Positions 1 to 8,700 of a stretch of DNA of 32,408 nt are shown here, one piece after another. The DNA is taken from contig CANGHX010000013.1 in assembly GCA_947453715.1 (NCBI GenBank), positions 1-32,408 of the forward strand, in the 5' to 3' direction. Every line of letters starts with the position of its first letter. Positions within the stretch are counted from its first letter, which is position 1. A program made the translations under genes and the position numbers. The notes under the pieces are model-generated. The model was given only the letters and a program-made list of their open reading frames with translations. It ran no database searches and had not been told where the DNA came from. This DNA comes from Flavobacteriales bacterium (GTDB lineage: Bacteria > Bacteroidota > Bacteroidia > Flavobacteriales_D > Crocinitomicaceae).

Positions 1-40
1 ATTAGGAACGACTTCTTTGTTATTTATCGATGAAAATAAA

Positions 41-3000
41 TTATTTAGAAATAACAATTCTTTCAATTCTATTGAAATTGTTGTTATAAACTTTCACAAC
101 ATAAATACCTGCAGCAAAACCTTCAACATTTAAAGTTGATTGTTCGTTAGCATTAACTGTTGATTGTAAAAGAGCTGTTTGACCAGTAACATCCAATATT
201 TCTACTGTTGCATTTTCTGGTGAAACTATGTTTAAAATATTCATTGTTGGATTTGGGAAAATATTTACCAACATAGAAGATAAAGAAGATAAGCTATTTG
301 TTAATCCATCTAATTCAACTTGAGCAACTTTACCATTTAATAAACCGAAAGTTGAGTTGATATCTTCAGCAGTAACATTACCATTAACTTTATCAAATCT
401 TACAGATAAAACAACTTTATTTAAATCAAAGTTTGTCATATCAGTTGCTGTATATCTTAATGTTCTATCATTTTCATTGAAGTGAGCAAAACCATCGATT
501 TCATTGTTATTAGAAACAATTGAATTAAAAGTTAATTTATCCTCATTGAATTTGAAAGCGAAATCTAATGCTCTAACATCAGTTGTTGACATAATTGAAA
601 CTGGGATGTCAATTGAAGTTCCATTATCTATAGCGTTTGTAATATCTAAAATAACTTTACCATTGTTTTCCATACTTTTCAATACACCATCAGCATTGTA
701 TGCAGCATAACTTCCATCAACATCACCTAACATAATTGATTTATAAGTTTCAGCAGTAATAACTGGACAATCAGAATAACTAGAAACTGGAACACTTAAA
801 ACAAATGGAGTTACTGGAACTTTCGCTTTAGAGAAACCAACGTTATCATTTAAAGGGAACGTAGAAGAAATATGGTAAGCAGCATTATTTTGAATTCTAG
901 CAGAATCAACAAAGATCCAATCTTTAGAAGCTTCACCATTTGATACTCCAGCATTTGAATAGTTCCAAGCTTGTTGGAATTCAGGGATATTTAAAGTAGC
1001 TCTTTGTTTAATTTGAGAAATATCACCTGCACTTACAACACCATCCAAGTTAACATCTAAAGCAATTACTTGATAAATTGAAGGAGTAAATGTTGCAACG
1101 TTTGTAATTAAATCTTTACCTAATGCGATATCTGCAGCATTAATAATACCTTGAACAACAGCTAAGTTATTGATATCTCTTTTGATATTGATTCCTAATC
1201 CATTTGTCAAAGAATAATTAAATTCACCTAATAAAGATGGATTAACAACGATATTATTAGCATTTAAAACACCTGTAGATACATCAGCACCTTGAACATT
1301 AGTGATTAAATATGTGTTAGGAGCACCTGCATCATATTTAATTGCACTGTTATCTGACCAGAATTTTAATGATCCAACAAAGTTTTCATTTCTATAAGTA
1401 ATCGCTTTACCATTTGAAACAGATTTAGTAGCAACACCAGTAATATAACTTTCTTGTAAGAAAGAAGCTGAAACTACAGCTGTATCAATTTGATGGAAGT
1501 TTGCTGTTTTAGTAAACTCAACACAGAAGATTTTACCTGTTCCATTGAATTCAGTTGTACTTGGTGCAGACCCTTTAAAGAAAACAGAAATATTCATAAT
1601 TCCATTAACTGCATCAATTGTATTAGCTGTTTCAACTAAAGAAGAGTTAATCAAATCATTGAATAATGAAATATTTCCTGTTGGAGTAACTTTCGTTTTA
1701 TCATATTGTAAAGTTACATCGTAACCTTTTACGTTATCAACTGGTGTAGTAACAGCAACTGATAAAGGAATACAGAAAGTTGGTACGTTACAAATTTGAG
1801 AAACAGTTCCTAATTCATAAGGTAAAGCATTTGGATCTGCAATGTTTAAAGTAAGAATAGAAGAATTTGTAATCGCTCCTTTGTTATCTGTTGATCTAAC
1901 TTTAATGTTAGCAACTCCTGGAGTACTTGTCCATGCAAATGAATATGGAGAAGTAGCATCTGTACCAACAACAACATTATTTACTAAAAACTCAACTTGA
2001 GCAACAGTTCCATCAGCATCAGTTGCTGTTGCTGTGATAGTTACAATATTTGGTGCAATATAAGAAGCTGTAGATAAAGGTGAAGTAATTGCTGAAGTTG
2101 GAGGGTTATTATTAACTACAGTTAAAGTAGAATTTGATGTAGTAGTTGTTAAACCTAAGTTATCTGTAGCAATAGCTTTCACTAAATGCGTACCAACTAC
2201 TGCAGAATATGTAGTAGCATATGGAGCAGTAGCATCAGTTCCAACTAAAACATTGTCAACAAAGAATTGAACTTGAGCAACTGAACCATCAACATCAGAA
2301 GCAGTAGCTGAAAATGAAACTACATCAGCATCAATTGCAGCAGAAGGAGCTGTAAGTGAAATTGAAGGAGCTTGATTATTAGCAACACTTATTGCAATAC
2401 TGCTAGAAGTTGTAATATCTCCAGAGTTATCAGTTGCTTTTGCTAAAATTGTATGAGAACCAACTGTAGCAACATATGTATTAGAATATGGAGAAGTAGC
2501 ATCAACACCTACAGAAACACCATCAACAAAAAACTCAACTTGAGAAATTGTTCCATCTGAATCAGTAGCATTAGCTGTAATTGAAGTTGAAGTACCAGTG
2601 ATAATATTTGCACCATTTGTAGGAGCAGTAATACTAACTACTGGAGGAATATTAGGAACTAAGTTTAAAGATGCGTTTGTTAACTCACCACCTGTTGGAG
2701 CACTAGAAACGTAATTTTCAGCAACACCTGTAGCGATATTTACTAATTGCACATTTAAATGGTAACTAAATACACCATCCGTTGTAAATTGACCAATCAA
2801 CACCATATTAGAAGCTGTTGGTCCAACTACACCACCTAAAGCAGCAATTGCACCATTTGTACTTACAAAACTGTTTCCTGGAGTTTGATCAAATACACCC
2901 AATTCAGTTGAAATTCCTAAAACGTTAGGAACGATAACTGAACCAGTAATCATACCATCCGCTGCAGATGTACTTGTAGTACTTCCAATGTTAATAGGTA

Positions 3001-3484
3001 AACCAAAAAGACCACCTGGGTTATTTTGTAATACTGATTGAGCATTACCTGGAGATCCATCTGTATCTTCCGATTTCAAAACACCAACTTTACCAGTAGC
3101 AATTCCACCAGTTGTAAACCAAGAATCAATTAACGCTGTATTTTTTCTAACGTTAGTTGTACTGATTGCAGATGGATTTGTAGTTGATCCTGAATTAGGG
3201 TCATTATAAAAGTTTGTTGTTGTTGTTAATTGTAAAGGGTGAGCAGCTGTACCATAAATTTGAGAAAATTTATAACCTGCAGCCATATTAACATAAACTC
3301 TGTAAGTTACAGAACCAGCATTCAAAGGTGAAGCTGAACCATTATTCAATGCATTTGCAGCATCTGCAGCATTAGATTGGTAGAATTTTTCAACTACTAT
3401 ACCTTCTAATCCTTGCGCTTGAGCGAAATTACCAATGAAGGCAAGTCCTAATCCAAGTATGATTTTTTTAGTATTTTTTTTCAT
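41..3484 (-). CDS. T9SS type A secreted multidomain protein with cohesin-like and dockerin-like modules
   Basis: Predicted large cell-surface or secreted protein of 1147 aa; no enzymatic domain is recognised. A signal peptide ends near residue 23 (FAQA). Residues ~25-275 are the uncharacterised domain shared with three genes at 13932-20333 (opening GLEGIVVEKFY; later SVTYRVYVNMAAGYKF and NMVLIGQFTTDGVFSY). Three bacterial Ig-like repeats follow (~279-368, 369-457, 458-550), each with DSDGTISQVEFFVDG-type motifs. A cohesin-like beta domain (~560-695) is followed by a dockerin-like segment with a calcium loop DVNLDGVVSAGD (~809-820) and LGDVDGS (~917). A second cohesin-like domain spans ~930-1060. 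The C-terminus (~1070-1147) is a T9SS type A sorting domain (NIFPNPTMN, ending VKVYNNNFNRIERIVISK). The cohesin and dockerin assignments rest on motif and context and are weaker than the Ig and T9SS calls. A 180-bp gap separates it from the upstream gene, so it may have its own promoter. Confidence 0.85.
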   Translation of the reverse strand: MKKNTKKIILGLGLAFIGNFAQAQGLEGIVVEKFYQSNAADAANALNNGSASPLNAGSVTYRVYVNMAAGYKFSQIYGTAAHPLQLTTTTNFYNDPNSGSTTNPSAISTTNVRKNTALIDSWFTTGGIATGKVGVLKSEDTDGSPGNAQSVLQNNPGGLFGLPINIGSTTSTSAADGMITGSVIVPNVLGISTELGVFDQTPGNSFVSTNGAIAALGGVVGPTASNMVLIGQFTTDGVFSYHLNVQLVNIATGVAENYVSSAPTGGELTNASLNLVPNIPPVVSITAPTNGANIITGTSTSITANATDSDGTISQVEFFVDGVSVGVDATSPYSNTYVATVGSHTILAKATDNSGDITTSSSIAISVANNQAPSISLTAPSAAIDADVVSFSATASDVDGSVAQVQFFVDNVLVGTDATAPYATTYSAVVGTHLVKAIATDNLGLTTTTSNSTLTVVNNNPPTSAITSPLSTASYIAPNIVTITATATDADGTVAQVEFLVNNVVVGTDATSPYSFAWTSTPGVANIKVRSTDNKGAITNSSILTLNIADPNALPYELGTVSQICNVPTFCIPLSVAVTTPVDNVKGYDVTLQYDKTKVTPTGNISLFNDLINSSLVETANTIDAVNGIMNISVFFKGSAPSTTEFNGTGKIFCVEFTKTANFHQIDTAVVSASFLQESYITGVATKSVSNGKAITYRNENFVGSLKFWSDNSAIKYDAGAPNTYLITNVQGADVSTGVLNANNIVVNPSLLGEFNYSLTNGLGINIKRDINNLAVVQGIINAADIALGKDLITNVATFTPSIYQVIALDVNLDGVVSAGDISQIKQRATLNIPEFQQAWNYSNAGVSNGEASKDWIFVDSARIQNNAAYHISSTFPLNDNVGFSKAKVPVTPFVLSVPVSSYSDCPVITAETYKSIMLGDVDGSYAAYNADGVLKSMENNGKVILDITNAIDNGTSIDIPVSIMSTTDVRALDFAFKFNEDKLTFNSIVSNNNEIDGFAHFNENDRTLRYTATDMTNFDLNKVVLSVRFDKVNGNVTAEDINSTFGLLNGKVAQVELDGLTNSLSSLSSMLVNIFPNPTMNILNIVSPENATVEILDVTGQTALLQSTVNANEQSTLNVEGFAAGIYVVKVYNNNFNRIERIVISK

Positions 3485-3514
3485 TTTTTCTTATTATTTG
3501 TTTGTTTTATCAAG

Positions 3515-3657
3515 AAAAATTATTCAATAGGATTCCTAACAACCACAAAGTTTGTGATTTAAATAACTGATATAGTGAAGTTTAAAAAAGTAAACTAAAC
3601 ACTAATTGTTCAAAAAACTTTAATGATTTATTAGACGAATACTATTGAATAATTTTT
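3515..3657. repeat. Widely spaced inverted repeat between two secreted-protein genes
   Basis: Arms at 3515-3535 and 3637-3657 are 21 nt each and match as inverted repeats at 20 of 21 positions (core ATTATTCAATAG). About 100 nt of AT-rich sequence lies between them, including a small perfect hairpin CACAAA-G-TTTGTG. The element fills most of the gap between the 572-aa gene and the 1147-aa gene. It could form a long-loop stem in the transcript leaving the 572-aa gene, with a short T run after the distal arm, or be a small transposon remnant. The sequence alone does not decide. Confidence 0.6.
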
Positions 3658-3665
3658 ACAAAATA

Positions 3666-5384
3666 TTAATTACAAGAAGTACCAAAAGCTGGTGCGAAAA
3701 TCAAGAAATCAGAAACATCTGTAATTCCGTCACCATTGATATCTGTAGGACAAGAAACTAATCCTTTAGTAGCACCTAAGATTTGAGAATATGACCAATC
3801 AGATAACCAGTTGTCACCAGTTGAAGCAAATGCACCTCTGTAGTTTGCAGCTCTAAAGAAACCATCAGCAGGAGCAACTGGACAACCAGCAACTGATAAA
3901 GATGGATTAGGAATTGGATCATTTTTAGCAGCAAAAACGTTTGTATTGTTATTTACTGAAAAAGAATAATCAAATCCTGGTAATGTATTCCCTGTAACGA
4001 TTGTATTCAAATCTGTTGTAGTAAATTGTGTATTATCAGCAGCAACAACATTCGCAACTGCAGAACCAACTGTTAATGGGTTTGTACATCCAACAAATGT
4101 ATTACATTTCACTTTTAAAATTTGAGTTCCATTTCCATTTGCAGTTGACCAGTTATGGTAAGCTTCTGATGTTCCGGGTCTTGTACCTAAAGATTTAACT
4201 AAGTTTAATCCATTTTTGAAGTTAGCGAAAACTGAATTATAGATTTCACCTCCTGTCAATTCTTTTGCATTAATTGCAGCAATTGAAGAGTTATCAGAAG
4301 TTAATGTTGTTTTTTCATTTCCTAAAATAGTAACATTGTAAATTACAGGAATAGATTTTGGATTATTATTAGATTTTCCATCATCAGAATCTGCTTCAAA
4401 TCCATTATCAGAATCAGCACTTGCAGTGTTATCTGTTTTCATACCAAATAAAAATTGAGCTTTTCCAGACCAACCTAAATCCCAATCAAACATATCATCA
4501 TTTCCGAATAAACCAGTAACATATTTAACGTTTACTGTACCACCAAAAAACTCAATATTATCATCAGCACTAGAAACAATTTCTAAATGTTCAATAGTAG
4601 TACCTCTACCAACTGAACCTAAAGACAATCCATTTAACTCAGCACCAACAGCTAAAATAGCTCCAGCATAACGAATTGAAACATACTTTAATGTTCCTGA
4701 ATTATCATTATCATTAAAAGTTTCACCAGCTGTTAAGTTAGCACCATATTGATCCTGAGTACCAGTACTAGCAAAACCTTCCATCGTTCCTAAACCATCA
4801 GCTATTGCTAATTTACCTGAACCACCTGCAACGAAAGGACCATTAGCAGCTAAAGTAAGGTTGTTAGTTGCTTTACCTAACATAACTACTCCACCCCATT
4901 GACCTTTATTAGCAATTGGAAATGAACCATCTAAAGGGTCTGCCTCTGCAGTAAAAACGATTTGGCAATCTGCAGATCCTTCAGCCATAATTTTTCCACC
5001 TCTTTCAATTACTAATGCATTTGCATTTTCTGGTGCAGCATCATATCTTCCTTTGATAACAGTTCCAGGATTAATTGTTAATACTTGACCTGAAGGAATG
5101 TATATTTTTTTATCTAAAATGTATGTTTTATCACATGATAATGTAGCACCTTGAGTTAACTCACCACCTGGAACAGTTGTATGAGTAACACCACTTTGTA
5201 CATAAGTTGTAGGAGTTAATGCCGTAAAACCAGGCAAAGAAGACAATAATACTGTAGGTCTTGAAGCAACTGGAGGACAACCGCAAGCTGAACCTAAACC
5301 TGTTTGCCCAAAACTTGGAGCAACCGCAGCAACTGCAAAAGATACAGAAGCAACTAACTTAGAAAAGTGTTTTTTTGTTTTCAT
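3666..5384 (-). CDS. Secreted beta-helix-like protein with dockerin-like C-terminal tail
   Basis: Secreted or surface protein of 572 aa, function unknown. The signal peptide ends near residue 26 (APSFGQ). The body resembles a Bacteroidota family of right-handed beta-helix-like proteins: a start such as LTQGATLSCDKTYILDKKIY, then LTINPGTVIKG, WGGVVMLGKA, LKYVSIRYAG and IEHLEIVSSADDNIEFFGGTVNVKYV, giving repeated short strand rungs. The protein has no T9SS type A or B sorting domain. It instead ends (residues 545-572) in a single calcium-loop unit, C-P-T-DINGDGITDVSD followed by FLIFAPAFG and a final Cys. The same unit occurs twice at the end of the upstream 2194-aa protein. The tail may be an attachment module or an unrecognised sorting signal (inference). 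Gene call is firm; fold assignment is moderate. Confidence 0.85.
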   Translation of the reverse strand: MKTKKHFSKLVASVSFAVAAVAPSFGQTGLGSACGCPPVASRPTVLLSSLPGFTALTPTTYVQSGVTHTTVPGGELTQGATLSCDKTYILDKKIYIPSGQVLTINPGTVIKGRYDAAPENANALVIERGGKIMAEGSADCQIVFTAEADPLDGSFPIANKGQWGGVVMLGKATNNLTLAANGPFVAGGSGKLAIADGLGTMEGFASTGTQDQYGANLTAGETFNDNDNSGTLKYVSIRYAGAILAVGAELNGLSLGSVGRGTTIEHLEIVSSADDNIEFFGGTVNVKYVTGLFGNDDMFDWDLGWSGKAQFLFGMKTDNTASADSDNGFEADSDDGKSNNNPKSIPVIYNVTILGNEKTTLTSDNSSIAAINAKELTGGEIYNSVFANFKNGLNLVKSLGTRPGTSEAYHNWSTANGNGTQILKVKCNTFVGCTNPLTVGSAVANVVAADNTQFTTTDLNTIVTGNTLPGFDYSFSVNNNTNVFAAKNDPIPNPSLSVAGCPVAPADGFFRAANYRGAFASTGDNWLSDWSYSQILGATKGLVSCPTDINGDGITDVSDFLIFAPAFGTSCN

Positions 5385-5764
5385 TTTTTCTTATTAATAA
5401 TTAATTAAACGTATTAAGTAAAATCACTTAATTTTTCGATACAAATATCGCTCAGAGAAAAAGGAAAAAAGGAAAATTTATATTATGAAAGAAATATGTT
5501 TAATGACAAAAAATATTTTCCAAATATTATGAGCTCCTAAAGATTTGGTCACATTAACCTTAAATGGTCATATTAAATTAATACGGGTTGTTTTTATAAT
5601 TTTATATCGAACAAAGTGGCAATTTAGTCGAACTAAACCGTTTAATATTCAAAAAGTATATTAACCGAATATTAATATCTGTTTTTTAGATATTCTGTAA
5701 AACAAAAAATCTTTGCAAGAAAAGAATTTTTCTCACAAAGATTTTTGTTGTTTGTAGTTAAAAA
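5385..5764. other. 380-bp intergenic region
   Basis: No coding region is visible. It holds the terminator of the 2194-aa gene at its right end, a 9-bp perfect inverted repeat TTAATATTC / GAATATTAA (5642-5650 and 5667-5675), and a small palindrome CGATA-CAAA-TATCG (5437-5450). That palindrome overlaps a one-mismatch minus-strand -7-like box (GATATTTG, 5442-5449) about 60 nt before the 572-aa gene. The promoter reading is weak because no -33 element is visible at the expected spacing. Confidence 0.5.
5705..5746 (-). terminator. Intrinsic terminator of the 2194-aa gene
   Basis: The arms AAAAATCTTTG (5705-5715) and CAAAGATTTTT (5736-5746) pair perfectly over 11 bp. The inner sequence can extend the stem (AGAAAA with TTTTCT). 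On the minus strand the hairpin begins about 20 nt after the stop codon at 5765 and is followed by a T-rich tract (TTTTTTGTTTT), as expected of a rho-independent terminator. Confidence 0.75.
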
Positions 5765-8700
5765 TTAATTACAAGAGCACACCCTATTAAATTTAGGTGC
5801 AAATAATAAAAAGTCATTAATATCAATAGAACCATCGTGGTTTATATCTTCACGACAATTTGAACATGTAAAGCCAAATGCAGGTGCGAAAATTAAAAAA
5901 TCGTTTATATCAGTCACACCATCATCAGTTAAGTCTGTAGCTTCGCAATTGGACAGCAAAATAGTTGAAGAATTATAAATACATCCAAATAAATCTGTTT
6001 GAGTAACAGAATAATTACCAAAATTTGAAACTACTATAGATTTTGAAGTTGATCCATTTGTCCATATAAAACTAGATGGATTTGGTATTGTTGGAGCTGT
6101 TAATGTTGTCGATGATCCTCCACAAAATGATGAATTTACTGCATTTACAGCACTGCTAACTGGCATACATAAATCAATTCCAGTTAATATGTCAGATCTA
6201 AATTTTCTTAAATTTAAATTTCCATAATCTTTTGCTTCTAAACCATCATTATAAATTACATCTGAACCACCGTCTGAAATTACTTGAAGTTGAGACATAG
6301 ATGTTATTCCATTAGCTTTAACTTCCATTACACCTTCCATATTTAATTTTCCATTTCCTTGTGATGAAACCAATATCGGTGAATCAGCAGAATTTCCAGT
6401 CCATTTATAAATTGAACTTAAAGCTAAATTAGGACCCGCATCACCTGCAACAATAATATAAGTACCATTTTCTAAGCGAATTATATCACGTATACCTTTT
6501 CCACCTAAATTTAATTCAATTGGAGCACCGAATGTTGGATTTCCAACTTGAGAACCATTGTTAAACCATGTTTCGAAATTTAAGATTGGGGCAATTACTG
6601 CTTTTGTTCTGTTTACTGTTGGTACTAAAGGAGCTCTTAAACCAATCCAAAGTGTTGTACTATCTGGACCAAACACCATTCCTTCTGCAGCAAAACCAGA
6701 AACTGATTTAGAATCCACTCCAGCAGCAGCACTTGCAGTAAAATTATATCCATGAGCATCACCCCATGTTAATAATGCTGAACGTATTGCTGTATATCCA
6801 TTTACCGAAATAGTAGTTGCTGCACCTGTTCCTGTAACTGTTGTAGCAAACAAACGATCTCTATTTGGTTTATTATCAAAAGGATCTTTTCCATTACTCA
6901 TTGAACCTAACCAATAATATCGATTTGCTATTTTGTAACTTTTAGCACTTGCTTCTGCATCAACCTCAGGTTTAGCTTGGTCTGGTAAATTCAAATACGA
7001 AGCATAATTGAATGAAGCAACTGGTAAACCTGAATTATGTCGTGAATAAACGTTAATTACATCAACTTCATCATCGGCGGTCATATAATAATCATTATCA
7101 AGTGAAATTGCATCGGATGCATCAGACATTCCAGTATGCCATTGCGTGTTATTTAAAACAATTTTCGGAATCGAATCTGAAGCTGCATAATTAATCACAT
7201 ACGATGCATTATTTAACCCGTCACTCACTTGAATCGTTATGGTAGAATATCCAACAGCAATAGGAGAAATTTTTAGATTTCTAATTGATAATGAACCTGT
7301 TAATAGCATATTTCCATTTGGAACTACTGTTATATTACTACTTGCAACAGTAACGATCAAACTTGAAGCAGCTGTTTCTGCATCGTTGATAATAAAATCG
7401 ATTCCTAACGTTGCAATTGGATCCGTTACGTCACCTATAGAACCACTTATTGTATAAGGACTTACTGGTGAACTAGCAACACCTCCATCAATATAATTAG
7501 TAGTTGAAGCAACATTTATAAAAATAGTCGGCGCACTATTATCGTTATCAGAAATTACAACATTTTGAGAAGTAGTTGTTCCCAATAATAATCCAGGTGA
7601 TGGATTAGAAATTGTAAGGACTGCAATTTCATTTCCTTCCATTAATACATCATCAACAACAGTAAAAGTAACTGAACCTGATGAAGCACCTGAAGGAATT
7701 ATAATTGTTGAATTAGAAAGTGTGAAATCTCCATTCGTAATATTTGTTCCCGTAACAGCTAATGAAACTATTTCAGTTGAAGATAACGTTGAAGAAGAAG
7801 TTGCCGTAACAGTTATTGCTGTTGTACCTGCCTCTGAACCAGCATTTGAGCTAACTGATAAATTAACTGTTGGTGTTCCAGCACTAACTGGTGAAAAAGC
7901 AATTCCTTTATAGTATACACCAGCAACTGCAGGAACTATTGTAAATGCATTTGAACTTGGTCCCGAATCAGCAATTTTAATTACTCTATTTCCAGTTGTT
8001 TCAAAAGTAGTTGCGTAGATGATTGGATTTGCTCCAGAATAATCAACTAATAAACCATAAGCTCCAATATTAGCTGCTCCTGTACTTAACGTATATGCTA
8101 ACGTCCAAGTTCCAGCTGATTTCGTCCATTTTTGAATTCCTCCTGAAGCGGTGTTCAAATTCACTGCAATATAACAAACATCTAAAGATGAATTAAAAGA
8201 GAAATCTTCAGGTATAATAGAACCTGTATTAATAATTTGCACCGGTGTAGCCGTTCCTGAAGTCTGTAATCCTGAACCAATTGAGAAAATACCTAACTGA
8301 GTCGCTGAATTTGAAGGACCTGCTTTTTGAGTTGAATAATAAATTTGATTATTAAAAATTCTTGTAGCGTATGCTTTTGAAGGAATAGCTCCAGAACCTA
8401 AAACAGTTGGTGTACCTGGCCCAACATAATTTATACCATCCACATTTGCTGTAGAAGCTCCACCTACCCAATAGTTTGTTCCATCTGAAACAGCTGAACG
8501 TATATCATTTAAGTTAAACATTGTAGAACTTGAATACATTTGTTGGTATAATCCTGAAGGTGTTACTTGTCCAATTACTCTTGGTACAGTGTTAGAAGCA
8601 GTTGCAGTAACATCAGCAAAAGTTGATGAAGTACCGTAACCAGCAACTACTAAATATTTACCATCTGTAGAATTCGTTAAAAATCCTTCTGAACCACCAT

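Noticed and set aside
1801-2680. Tandem DNA repeats or CRISPR-like array
   Set aside because: The periodic sequence encodes three diverged Ig-like domains in one reading frame. There are no short identical repeats with unique spacers.
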